Source of the DNA: Nitzschia sp. DOCU1
Taxonomy: Eukaryota; Bacillariophyta; Bacillariophyceae; Bacillariales; Bacillariaceae
Direction of reading: 5' to 3'
DNA: 64,000 nt
Assembly (NCBI GenBank): GCA_951394045.1
Contig: OX595986.1
Span: forward strand, 496,001-560,000
Shown: piece after piece, positions 51,901 through 60,896 of the stretch
Position numbering within the stretch: the first letter of the stretch is position 1
Layout of the letters: each line of letters begins with the position of its first letter
Translations under genes and position numbers: made by a program
Notes under the pieces: generated by a model
Told to the model about the DNA's origin: nothing
The model's database searches: none
Seen by the model: only the letters and a program-made list of their open reading frames with translations

Positions 51901-53053
51901 GGCCGAGACGATTGAGACTTGTGACGACGATACTTCCGCACCAGCCAGGTTCGTAGGACTGTGGCCATACTGGATGCCTCAATCTCGAGCGGTATCGAAT
52001 GATTTTGATCTACATGGCATGTTTCTACTGACGGCACCGAACATGAGCGGCAAATCAACGCTGATGCGATCAACGGCCGCTGCCGCACTATTGACGGTCT
52101 GCGGCCTCTGCGCTCCGTTGTCGAAAGGTTCTCAAATTCCACGCTTTGATACTTTGTTTTTGCGTGGGGCCTCGGCCGATGTTCCCGCGGAGAATAAGAG
52201 CGCCTTTGGGGCGGAAATGGAAGACATCGCAGCGCTCATGCGTTGTTGTGGCCCCAAGTCCATGGTTTTTGTGGACGAGATCGGACGAGGGACATCGCCT
52301 CGCGACGGTGCTCGCTTAGCCGCCGCAATTCTCGAGGCGATGGCTAGTCGAGGCATGAGCGGTATTTTCGCGACGCATCTCCATGATATATTGAATTTGC
52401 CACTTCGATCCAAAGACCGCATCTTTACTAAGCAGATGGCGATTACAAGATCAATTGCTGGAACACCAAACGATTCCTATGAGTGGACCTATCGCATGGA
52501 AGATGGTATATGCAACGATTCCTTAGCCATGGTGACGGCTGCTCGCTTTGGACTTCCTGAAGAAATTATTCAGCGAGCGGACGAATTGGATCACTATCTT
52601 CCTCACACTGGCGTCGTGACCTTCGATGGATTCAATACATTATTGACCGACGACGAAGGGAAACTTGAAAATACAAGCAACAGCCCTACCAAGAAAGAGT
52701 CAGGAGATTTTCAGCAAGCAGTGGCCCTTGCCGAACAAATGGTGGGCCAATCGTCCACCACAATCCCCCCAAACGCCAGTCCGCCTCCGGCTCTGGCCAA
52801 TCAATCTTGTGTCTATCTCTTGGAACTGGGAAGCAACCCACCTCGCTACTACGTTGGCGAAACGGATGCGTTCCTTCAACGCCTACAAAGTCATCGCAGC
52901 AAGGGTCCCGCTTGGTCAAGATGTCGTGCCGCTGTGCTACCAGTATCCTCCAAATCCGATTCTCGTCGCATGGAAAGCCGTTTGATCCAACAATTGGCTC
53001 AGGCTGGCTTTAGCCTCGAATCGACTCATGACGGTCGAACCTATCGCTTGTAG
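48920..53053 (+). CDS. MSH1: MSH1-like organellar MutS with C-terminal GIY-YIG domain
   Basis: A 1,377-residue mismatch-recognition ATPase. The N-terminus is Arg/Ser-rich and then hydrophobic (ATG 48920; a second in-frame ATG lies near residue 56), suggesting organelle import. MutS domain I is at ~350-430, with the mismatch-binding G-D-F-Y-E motif (near residue 374) and GLNPMGGKVKAGCPYRN as in plant MSH1. The ATPase has Walker A TAPNMSGKST (near 1040) and Walker B VFVDEIGRGT (~1116). Residues ~1296-1375 form a GIY-YIG nuclease-like domain: VYLLEL, YYVGET, Arg in LQRLQSHR and Glu in RRMESRLIQQL, so the catalytic Arg and Glu are present. In plants MSH1 suppresses recombination and mutation in plastids and mitochondria. 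Confidence 0.95.
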   Translation: MELLAFLVSSSLSSSSSKRLAIPIRRRHCRRNRSVWLFHRGTTTVSVSIPIAIVVMSFLLLATCRRRTASLLFVKALPLAPRRSGAPPCQWGPGTTTTSARIHADWHRIHASFASALQQSTWNDNTNDNTEDNVQLEALEAQIAKYNDGIPINVLSPKQVSMAVFGRIQSAAKSVLQEAMVDETLPAEKRQLAHLILSCRSLMQQKQQQEQGTEEEGLANENNDMGLLQATGEMEESDLDEGPVSEDSIDDFSVVEEDSPFTDNRGSTTFASPVRGSYHHQVTYEQMVDSMFDRLKSKLDNYWREPLKSISRPVARDLLRQLDPTECPMGFDPAASPKNSRAVISSAAGKKGSFLAFCREQKRLYPQCIILTRMGDFYETFGIDAIMLVEHVGLNPMGGKVKAGCPYRNIQATLNGLTEQGFSVCVYEEVGQTASNKLKTRILSQIVSPASPTYLYDHNWLLGSDHQDNGVALDQLPPSRPCVGIVCTAAGYHMMEVSLEERSVEYSERLTPEAVACRLAAYPPAEPLVYIPSPTESTSVASLPFLPHPNRPSTVAERELVETHLGGYRMRTVVLPPHLIANTRGSESERYIHAIVDTLLQWNEKRHDEGHDLTSSSRRAGGSIPEQRPSPADFTVSKASAHTYPLYLETASQLGLLNDPAIPSLIAHVLDEAAPASTRRFLKRYLLVPPPPEVARAMAKLVQSLMDDNHNNAVLPRLTVPPLGKVLSLIRAGQASASIYGELLHTLAVTRFVLGGQSFHRLPVDALLTLCSHESGLVAEQQSLALRCQQAMDAIEAVICPSHHVEDELLQPFDQESSNFSLEDPLTHYRYLPDAFVERNELTWRGRVQRQVAERSYKRVEDAGRHLDEAIARDFIKGDGSNQGQIVQDIFNNLLVLKKVPAGGNAKDYIQPHDRHGKKIASRYTTENVQQALSEYVSACDKACEEVSSILSHLAKTLQDDGHIPAIIQSAHLNLALSAAYHHSVKATKQNWYLAETIETCDDDTSAPARFVGLWPYWMPQSRAVSNDFDLHGMFLLTAPNMSGKSTLMRSTAAAALLTVCGLCAPLSKGSQIPRFDTLFLRGASADVPAENKSAFGAEMEDIAALMRCCGPKSMVFVDEIGRGTSPRDGARLAAAILEAMASRGMSGIFATHLHDILNLPLRSKDRIFTKQMAITRSIAGTPNDSYEWTYRMEDGICNDSLAMVTAARFGLPEEIIQRADELDHYLPHTGVVTFDGFNTLLTDDEGKLENTSNSPTKKESGDFQQAVALAEQMVGQSSTTIPPNASPPPALANQSCVYLLELGSNPPRYYVGETDAFLQRLQSHRSKGPAWSRCRAAVLPVSSKSDSRRMESRLIQQLAQAGFSLESTHDGRTYRL

Positions 53054-53288
53054 AAATAACGATCTGAGTACATGGAATTTCTCAAGTAGTATAGAATGGA
53101 TAGCATATTTCAGTATTATTGCTACTGTAGTAGAGATTAGGCGCCTTTTTTATCTTTTGAATGGCAAAGAGACAATACTCATGGCGGATTAGCCCCGTAT
53201 TCTCATCAGCACGATGTTTGTAGTTTTTTCAGACGCAAATGAACCATAAAAATTCTCTCCCCATGGAAATCATCAGCAACAACAAAAC

Positions 53289-54959
53289 CTAAGCTTCCTT
53301 TTGCGGATTTTGTCCATAGGTTTGATCCCGTTCTGCCAAACTCTTGATTTCTTCGTCGGTGAGTGGAATGGGCCGAGCCAGTTGCTTGGCTCGCCAATAA
53401 ATTTCGCATTCTCTCTCCAAACGTTCCGTCAAGTACATGGCTTCGGCCAAATCCTTTCCAACCACGACGGCTCCATGATTGGCCATGAAACAAGCATTGT
53501 TTTGCCCCAGTGCCACCAAAACGGCCGTGGCAAGTTCAAATGTACCATACGTGTGGTACGTGGAGCATTGAACTCCTTGGTCTCCTTCCGTCTTGCAAGG
53601 TGCCAACGGACTGCACAAGAGTTCACAGACGGCATAATGCGCCGGCGGCAAGGGAATACGGCAACATGCCAAGGCACAGGCATAAATGGAATGCGAGTGA
53701 ACAATCGCTCCAACATCCGGTCGATTTTGATAAATCAGGGTATGCAAATCCACTTCGGACGTGGGTTTAATGGCACCCGTCGTTTTTCCATTGCCATCGC
53801 AACGAACAACTTGACTGGGTTGAATCGATGTCGCATCCATACCCGTGGGTGTGACGAAAAAGTCTGCCGAATCGGGTGCTACACGAGCCGACAAGTTGCC
53901 ATCGCAACTCATGACCCATCCCTTTTTATAAAGCTCGTAATAGGCATCTCGCACGGCCGTCTTCAATACCAGATCCTCGTCGCCACCTTTGGTGCCAGTA
54001 ATCAAAATGTACGACCGATCACCTCGCAAAGTCATTTGAATTTTGTTCAGATAGGTTTGTTCCAATTTGGCCAATTGTTCTTCTCCGAGAGCGGCCAGAG
54101 ACTTTTCGCGACCAGGTCCTGGTTGAGCGACACGATCCAATTCCGTCTGGCAGGTGAGGCAATACCAATGTGCCATGTCTTGAGCATTAATTGCTCCAAA
54201 TCCGGCCGATTCCAAGGCCTCAGAATATTGTTTCGAAGTGTACATGTGATAATCTCTGGCTTGCAAATAGAGAGCAAATGCAGGAGTCGGCATTCCCGAC
54301 GCCTCGGAATTTCGTCCCAACGAATAATCTGCAATGCAAATCTTTCCCCCCGGCTTGAGCCACTTGTAGCAATTCTGAAATACTTTGAGCTTGTCTTCTG
54401 CCGACAAGTGCACAAAAGTATCTCGAGAATAAATCACATCAAAGGATTCTGGCTCAAAGGACGCTTGTGTGCAATCTTGAAGTTTAAACGTCACTGGCAA
54501 TGGAGCCACGCCCGCCGCGCGACGTTCCTCATTGCGTCTCAGCAATTCTTGTTGTGCCAGGCCATGTCCTTTTTCACCCAAATCAATGCCATGAACCGTC
54601 GCACCCAAGGCTTCGGCAAAAGAAAAGGCAGCACCGCCAATGCCAAAGCCAATGTCCAGCATGCTACAGCCTTTGGGGGCCTGGATAGCTTGGGCCATCA
54701 ACTGGGTCATGGCTTCGCCTCCCGCGCTCATGTAGCCCTGGCCGAATGTGTGTTCAAAGGTTTGAATCGATTCCTCCGTGTACTGAGTCGATTTGTCGAA
54801 AATCTTGTATGCGGAAATATGAGATTTTAGTGCATGAGTGTTCACGTTGAAATGTGGGGCGACGACAAAAGCACTGTACAGAACACTTCAACTCACCTTG
54901 GTAAACGACGAGGGGCTGCTCTCTAGGCCGTTAGGGGCACGTTCACTTACGGCAGGCAT
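53289..54959 (-). CDS. Phosphoethanolamine-methyltransferase-like / class II aldolase fusion
   Basis: Exon 1 54959-54897 (21 codons), intron 54896-54804 (GTGAGT...ACAAG, 93 nt), exon 2 54803-53289, 525 residues. The long exon alone has no early ATG, so the small exon supplies the start. Residues ~22-280 form a SAM methyltransferase close to phosphoethanolamine N-methyltransferases: IFDKSTQYTEESIQTFE, SAM motif I LDIGFGIGG (~70-78), IYSRDTFVHL and CYKWLKPGGKI. Residues ~297-510 are a complete class II aldolase: SEVDLH, VHSHSIYAC and ANHGAVVVG give the catalytic Glu and three zinc His. The fusion could couple choline-type methylation to cleavage of a sugar phosphate; substrates are unknown. Confidence 0.92.
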
Positions 54960-55921
54960 GATGATGGAAGTAGGTTGTTAATACTGGTAAACACGACAAA
55001 ATAGAAGGCAGGCAAAAAAGTGCCGATCCAAACCAAAAGTATGACGGAAGGATGTGAGGTGGGAAAAGGCTATGATACTAGTAGGTCATGTGCGCGTCGG
55101 CATTTGTTCATCTATCCTACGCCATCGGATAAAGACGTGCGCTGAGTGGTGGGAGAGTTTCCTTCTCGGCTCACCTCTTCCCAAGCAATGCTGAATATAT
55201 GCCTGTTCGAGCCTGCCAAGCCAGATATTTCGAATTTAGCTTCAACTCGTAAGTTCATTGGTAGAGGAGCGGTCGACGCATGCATTTCCCGCCAAAAGTG
55301 GCTTGGCCAGTGCGCCACGAGGGTTCGGAGGGTCAATGACGTTTTGGACCCGACGTACGGGCGTCTTGCCTTCCATTTTTTCGCTCGCCTCATCCATCAT
55401 CCAACGACCGCGACGACGACAAGAACAATGACGATTGAGTGCTGCTCGTCGTGGTCGCTACTACAGTATACTACAGTCAGTACCGCAATATAAACGGCGG
55501 TTGAAAGTTACAGAGCTACAGGCAGCAAACTAGAAGTAGAGCTGCTCCTGCTAGTCGTCCAGCATTTTTGCAATTGCTTGCGATGCGATTTTGTCGTTGG
55601 TACGGCTGCTTTGGGGTTGTCATTGATGGATCGGTCGGTCGGTCGGTCAACTGCTGTGCGGTGGTGTGCAGAAAAGTGGATCTTTCCCGTCAGGAGCCAG
55701 ATGTAGTTCGTCTTTTTCAGCATTTCGTGTTGTATCGAACGAGCCTGTACCTGGAGGCCCCAATCGAAGAATCGATCTTCAACTAACCGATCGTAGTTCC
55801 TCGCCTTTTGCCCTTGCCAGCAAAGCAGGATGTACTATTGCTATGATACACCCAAATCTCTCTGAAGGAACCACTTTGTCCTAGCGTTAGTAGAACAAAC
55901 AACAGCAACAACGTCAGGAGG
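54960..55921. other. Intergenic region
   Basis: About 0.96 kb between two minus-strand genes; it holds the promoter of the fusion gene. A short (TCGG)n microsatellite lies at 55631-55648. Open frames here lack features and are not called. Confidence 0.5.
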
Positions 55922-56881
55922 CTATTGTGGCCTGGGGTCCGTTTCATCCTCCTCATCTTCGTCGGCATCGTCAAATTGACCCTCTTGAGTTTCAAATTCT
56001 GGCTGGACTACTAGCAAATTGTCGAGTCGTTCCAGCATGGCAGCACGTTGCTCTTCTGTAGCGCCATCGCCACCAGTTTCGTCCTCCTCCTCGTCGTCGT
56101 CGTCATTGGGAATCACTGCTCCAAATCTGCCTGCACCTGCTGCTGGTGCCCAGATCAGGTCATCGGCACCACCTCCTCCCATGAAAAAGTTTCCTCCACC
56201 GCCAAAGCCAGGGCCATCACCACCGCCATAATAACCATCCTCATCATCGTCTTCCAGTTGCAAAGGATGTTTAGCAACCAGTTTGCAAAGTCCATCAAAC
56301 AGCGACTGACAAGACGATGGGTCGATCGGTGTAAATGTGACTTCCAACGTATTTGTTTCATGGTGGGGGGCTTCACATTCGGACAATTGCAAATATACAG
56401 CTACTTCAGGTTCGTCCGTCATGGCATGCAAATGAATGCAAGTGGCACCAATCGCCCAGTCCTCTTGAGCTGCTGCTTCTGCCGACATTTCACCCACATC
56501 CAAAGTGCTTGTTGATGCGACAAATAGCACTTGAGATTGAGTTATGTATACATTGCCAAGCATCAAAGACGAACAAGATTCATCTTCCGTGTCCCAGTGC
56601 ATTTTACAAGGAATGCCAGTATTGTCAAAGCCCTCAAGTTTGGCTCGCGGTCCGACGAAAAACATGGATTGCGCTGCAGGCCCCTGCCTCAAGGCGGCGA
56701 GGCCTGCTGTAGCTCCTTGCAGTAACTGATGAGGCCACTGATCTGGATTGGTACCCGCCACGAAAATAACGGCGTTGTCGTCCCCGGAACCACCACTCTC
56801 CTGATCTTCGGCGTTCTGGTGTACTTGCCCCTCCTCGTCCTCCACCATGTTGGAACCGTCTTCGCTGCCACTTCGTTTCAT
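55922..56881 (-). CDS. CLNS1A: pICln-like methylosome subunit
   Basis: A 319-residue protein starting at ATG 56881. The central part (~105-205) matches the PH-like fold of pICln: MLGNVYITQSQVLFVAS, then DWAIGATCIHLHAMTDEPE and VAVYLQLSE. Acidic and Gly-rich linkers follow (DDDEDG, GGGGNFFMGGGG), then a C-terminal acidic helix block with EEQRAAMLERLDNLLV. pICln delivers Sm proteins to the PRMT5 methylosome during snRNP assembly in the cytosol. The Gly-rich insert looks lineage-specific. The acidic N-terminus is unusual but low complexity. The assignment rests on the PH-like core and the acidic tail. Confidence 0.85.
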   Translation of the reverse strand: MKRSGSEDGSNMVEDEEGQVHQNAEDQESGGSGDDNAVIFVAGTNPDQWPHQLLQGATAGLAALRQGPAAQSMFFVGPRAKLEGFDNTGIPCKMHWDTEDESCSSLMLGNVYITQSQVLFVASTSTLDVGEMSAEAAAQEDWAIGATCIHLHAMTDEPEVAVYLQLSECEAPHHETNTLEVTFTPIDPSSCQSLFDGLCKLVAKHPLQLEDDDEDGYYGGGDGPGFGGGGNFFMGGGGADDLIWAPAAGAGRFGAVIPNDDDDEEEDETGGDGATEEQRAAMLERLDNLLVVQPEFETQEGQFDDADEDEEDETDPRPQ

Positions 56882-57515
56882 GATTTGCGTTACAATATAC
56901 TGCAATTTACAAAGAAACAGCGGTCAATAGCTAGTAGTAGAGTGTTATCACGAGATATATGTTGATTACCATGGTCCCATCTCGCGGCACTCTATTTTTG
57001 CGATGCAGGAGAAGGCGCGTCCCAGAGAATTATACCCACGAGGGAGGACAGACGGCGTTCGACCGACCCGACTGAGCTACCGAGCATTCGGTCTCAATTC
57101 ACTCTTGAGCTGTTCAACAAAGAAATCGTGCAAAGCAATAGCAACGTAGTTCTTTTCCTCTATGAAACCAATAGCAATCAAGTTTCTTCTTTTAGGCTGA
57201 TTGGAGGGGCGGCCACGTTTGCTTTTTCGATTAGCATGCGTCCAATACGAGATAGAGCGGGATATGCTACCTACTGCCGCCGGCCAGACCCAGGCAGGTA
57301 TTGCCCCGGAACCGGGAATGGCTCCGACTAGTTAGTACACTGTCCTTGAGACATGATTCAGGCTCAACTCTACTACCTATAACACATATCTGGTAGTAGT
57401 ATTGTAAAGAGCTAACGGATTTGAAATCGTAGTGTTTCGAGAAGGTAGGGTATAGTTCCTCTAGCCGCGGCGTGCTTGACTACTGCGCTTGATCCTAATC
57501 GCGCTGAGAATTCTG
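56882..57515. other. Intergenic region
   Basis: About 0.63 kb between two minus-strand genes. A stretch at 57058-57095 has a tRNA D-arm-like sequence on the minus strand but no matching anticodon or T-arm. No gene supported. Confidence 0.5.
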
Positions 57516-58280
57516 TCATGAGTTGTTCTTAGCTGCCTCTTCAAAGGCAGCTGCAGCCTCTGTGGTCAAAGGCTCGACGAATAACTCACGAGCAACCGCC
57601 GGAGAAAACGTAAAGGTTTCCATTCCTCGGGCCGCTAGATCGACCATTGTTTGCGCGTCCCGGATACTTGCTACTAAAATTCGGACTTCACTCTGCATTC
57701 CTTCGGCTACTTCTTGCATGCGGAAACATTCTTCACTTCCATCCTTTCCCGCTTCTGTCATTCGACCTAGATACGGCGCAATGTACTCGGCACCCACGCT
57801 TGCCGCGATCAGGGCTTGCTTGTGGTCGTAACACGCGGTCAAACAAATCCGCACACCTGCCTGTATTAGCATCGACGCTGCTTTGACACCTTCCATAGTG
57901 ACGGGGACTTTGATGACAATACGGTCCCTCGCTGGCTTTGACAATTCCATTCCACAACGGAACATGTCTTCGGACGTCGATCCCCATGCTTGGCACATGA
58001 ATTCATCTGTCATTTGCAACGCTTTCGCTGCCATTGTGTGCAAGTTTCCAATGGTACAGGGTTGTCCCGCACGTTCCAAAAGAAGTGGGTTTGTCGTGAC
58101 TCCGTGAAAGATTCCAGTTGGTAATAGCTCCTCCCATTCTGAGGTATCAGCGGTATCCAAAAATAGTCGGCCATCTCCACGGAATTCAGGGCAGAATGCA
58201 GCCACCAACGGTGATGGTCCACCATGAAGCAGAAGGAGAGTAGCACTCAGCCACAAAACAACAACTTGTCGGGTCATCAT
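57516..58280 (-). CDS. Plastid-targeted transaldolase-like (TalC/FSA-type) enzyme
   Basis: A 254-residue (beta/alpha)8 enzyme starting at ATG 58280, where MMTRQVVVLWLSATLLLLHG forms a signal peptide followed by the plastid motif VAAFCP. Mature sequence: LFLDTADTSEWEELLPTG, then GVTTNPLLLERAG, RIVIKVPVTMEGVKA with the Schiff-base lysine, and VRICLTACYDHKQALIAAS and GAEYIAPYLGRM. The short length and order match the TalC/fructose-6-phosphate-aldolase subfamily rather than classical transaldolase. It could transfer dihydroxyacetone units in the plastid pentose-phosphate or Calvin cycle, or cleave fructose 6-phosphate; sequence alone does not decide. Confidence 0.92.
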   Translation of the reverse strand: MMTRQVVVLWLSATLLLLHGGPSPLVAAFCPEFRGDGRLFLDTADTSEWEELLPTGIFHGVTTNPLLLERAGQPCTIGNLHTMAAKALQMTDEFMCQAWGSTSEDMFRCGMELSKPARDRIVIKVPVTMEGVKAASMLIQAGVRICLTACYDHKQALIAASVGAEYIAPYLGRMTEAGKDGSEECFRMQEVAEGMQSEVRILVASIRDAQTMVDLAARGMETFTFSPAVARELFVEPLTTEAAAAFEEAAKNNS

Positions 58281-59162
58281 GATTGTTTGTAACGTCGTTT
58301 GTCTAGAAAGTGTATGGTTCCAAATGGTCGAACTATGTCGGACAACAATCCAAAAAGCGATGAAGGGGTGCCGCCTTGGAACTGACATCCACTTGCTCTT
58401 CACCGTCCAAAGCTCTTTCCCATCCACCGAATGACGCACGGTATGGACGGCGCGAGTAGAAACGCGTCTGTGCTTCAACCATGCCATGTGCGACCGGGGG
58501 TGGTGGTTGCATTCGGATGATTCATTCGATTCGATTCCTTCCTTTTGGCTGGATGGAGGCCAGATCCAAACTTTGATTATTTAGACAACATTATATATGC
58601 CTATTGGGATCGGCTTGCGCACACCACATGAATATTTGCAAATCCCCATGGTTACTTAGATCATGCAATGGTTAAAGAATTCCGACGTTGGCATTTTGAA
58701 AAACCAACAAGGTTGTTCGTGCATTGGCAAATTCCGCGGAGAGCTCACTCCCGCCAAAGAAGGGAGATGTTTTGATGATATTGCTGTTGTTCTTCCTCTA
58801 CTACACATCATCCGGAAGCACAATATAATCTAAATCCATTGCAATAAGAGAGCATAACTCCACTATTCAACATTGCTTACTTCTTTGGGCTACCGGTATG
58901 TCAGCGACGACAGTTCCGTCATGAGGATACAATGAAATGAGCAGGCGCATCCCATCGTCTGGGATGAATCATTCAAGAAAATAACTCGAAGTTCCAAAGC
59001 AGCCAACGCTTTCCAGCTCAAACATTATCTTCGTCACTCGGCGAGAAAGAAGTTCAGATGTGCTTCCATACTCACTTATGAGTGCAATTCGACGGATGCG
59101 ACAATCTAGAGGCTACTCCAGCACGAGCAGAATAGTGAGGCGCAGTCATGCAACAATGACCA
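58281..59162. other. Intergenic region
   Basis: About 0.88 kb between two minus-strand genes. The transaldolase frame remains open upstream to about 58487, but the plastid signal sets the start at 58280. No other gene supported. Confidence 0.5.
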
Positions 59163-60302
59163 TCAATGCATGTATTTGGACTCCTGAGAAGATGCACCAA
59201 AACGAGCTCTACTGGTGTTGTCTGCGGACGCCCTTTGATGACGAAGGGAAAAATTCTCAGCTTGCTCCCGAGTCATTGAAACGCAAGTGTATCCAACCCG
59301 GTAACGCTGGAGTTGTGGACCTGGCCCGTGACTCAGAAGAATTTCCATTCCTGGATGCAAAGGCATCATCGCCTCTCTACCATCAGGAGGACGGATTGGG
59401 ACCGAAGGAAGTGATAGTATGGGCTTCCCGAAAGCATTTTGCGGATTTTTGGAAGACGTGCGTGATGCACCAAACATATGGGTATTATCGCCACAGAACC
59501 AAGGAGCAGCAACACCATCATGGTCCCAGTCATGATCGCCCTGGTAGTGGTATGGCGGTGCGATTTGACCTACCAATGCTACTGAATCGTTGGGGTGCTG
59601 TTCTTGTTGGTTGTTTGCGGTAGCAAATTCTTCGGATGGCGCTCCACCACGACGACCCTTCTTTTTTGTTTTGGAGGGAGAAGCAGTTTCCATCTGCTGT
59701 GCTGCGTCATATTCCCTTTGCTCGCGCTGATATCTGTCGTTATCTTCTTGAGCTTGATCTTCAAAGATCTTTCTTTCTTCCGGTGTCAATTCCACCCACT
59801 GCCTTTCCACGTTTTTCAGCAACGCGTCCATGTTCATCATGCGTTCTTGACGTTGTTTCACAGCTGCCAGGTGCTTGTCTCTGACGGACTTGAGAAACAA
59901 TATATATGCGGAGCGGGGAAGGTTTGGAGGAGATTTGCGGCGATGGCTACTACCAGAGGGCTTCTCCTCTTCGTCAACATTTATAGGTGCCAGTCGTACC
60001 GAGGTGCGTTTTCTACCGGTGGAGAGAGATGCTCCGCGATCAATATCCACGTCGGAAGGAGCTTGACGTGTTCTGGTTGCAATGGAAGGTCTCGGAGAAA
60101 CCGAACTTGTCAAGTCGCTGTCGTAAAAGCTGCGGTCGAAGACGACCTCCTCAGCGCTAAGCTGTGCGGTGCCTGGGGGACCGTGCATGTTGGGTTCTAT
60201 TGATGCTGCTTGAGCTCGACTGGGTGAGGTTAAGTTGATCTCATTGTCCTCAATCATCCTGGGGGGCGCCGTGACAGTATAAAAATCCAATGGGATGTGC
60301 AT
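59163..60302 (-). CDS. HMG-box DNA-binding protein
   Basis: A 379-residue protein starting at ATG 60302. A single HMG box lies at residues ~125-200: P-P-N-L-P-R-S-A-Y-I-L-F, then VERQWVELTPEERKIFEDQA and DNDRYQREQREY. This is the three-helix fold that bends DNA in the minor groove. Basic flanks (HRRKSPP before, KTKKKGRRGG after) can act as nuclear signals. The remaining N- and C-terminal parts are polar and probably disordered, except for a short C-terminal segment. Chromatin or transcription factor role is likely; target genes unknown. Confidence 0.9.
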   Translation of the reverse strand: MHIPLDFYTVTAPPRMIEDNEINLTSPSRAQAASIEPNMHGPPGTAQLSAEEVVFDRSFYDSDLTSSVSPRPSIATRTRQAPSDVDIDRGASLSTGRKRTSVRLAPINVDEEEKPSGSSHRRKSPPNLPRSAYILFLKSVRDKHLAAVKQRQERMMNMDALLKNVERQWVELTPEERKIFEDQAQEDNDRYQREQREYDAAQQMETASPSKTKKKGRRGGAPSEEFATANNQQEQHPNDSVALVGQIAPPYHYQGDHDWDHDGVAAPWFCGDNTHMFGASRTSSKNPQNAFGKPILSLPSVPIRPPDGREAMMPLHPGMEILLSHGPGPQLQRYRVGYTCVSMTREQAENFSLRHQRASADNTSRARFGASSQESKYMH

Positions 60303-60896
60303 TTGCTTCGTAATCCCATAAATTCTTGGTAAACGTTCCTACGACGAAAACAGACGATGGCAATGTGACTCTCTCTTCATTGTTAGCTGCGTTCATGGTC
60401 GGAACGAAAAATCGGGCACGAATAGTTGGGATCGATTCGTATCTTCGGCTCTGCGACACTGGTACGAGTACGACACTACCGTCGTGGAGCATGGAGTCAT
60501 ACGGTACCTACCGTTTCCCGTACTTATGGGGCATAGATCGTCACCTCTAACTAACCTGAATCGTGAGTCAGTGCGGCCTCCAGTGGACTGTACATAAACT
60601 TGCGTCGGAACGGGACTTGGCACGCGAAATAAAACGTACAAGAAACGCCATCTGGCGCCAAAACTTTAACCGCAACTTAACCCTTGAAATTCATTCTCAA
60701 AATCCTCAACACGACGCCTCTGAATGCGACGATGGTAGTCTCTATCTAATACCGTACGATACCGACAAACGAGTAGGCATCCAGCAGCAGACGCACGTCG
60801 CAACAATTCGACTATGAAGAGCTTTAGGATTCACCAGCCAAAAGCAACAAAAAGTGCAGCGACTAGTTGAAAGACTCTAGGACGATACAGGCAACC
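60303..60896. other. Intergenic region between divergent genes
   Basis: About 0.59 kb between the HMG-box gene (minus) and the heme oxygenase-like gene (plus), with both promoters expected. No extra gene supported. Confidence 0.5.

Noticed and set aside
53301..54830. A 509-codon plus-strand open frame opposite the methyltransferase-aldolase fusion
   Set aside because: It is exactly antisense to a gene with intact catalytic motifs and has no recognisable domain; it reflects codon bias of the real gene.
57058..57095. tRNA-like GGTAGCTCAGTCGG on the minus strand
   Set aside because: Only the D-arm resembles a tRNA; no plausible anticodon arm, T-arm or acceptor pairing follows.
59060..59623. 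187-codon plus-strand frame opposite the HMG-box gene
   Set aside because: Mostly antisense to the HMG-box coding sequence and without a domain.
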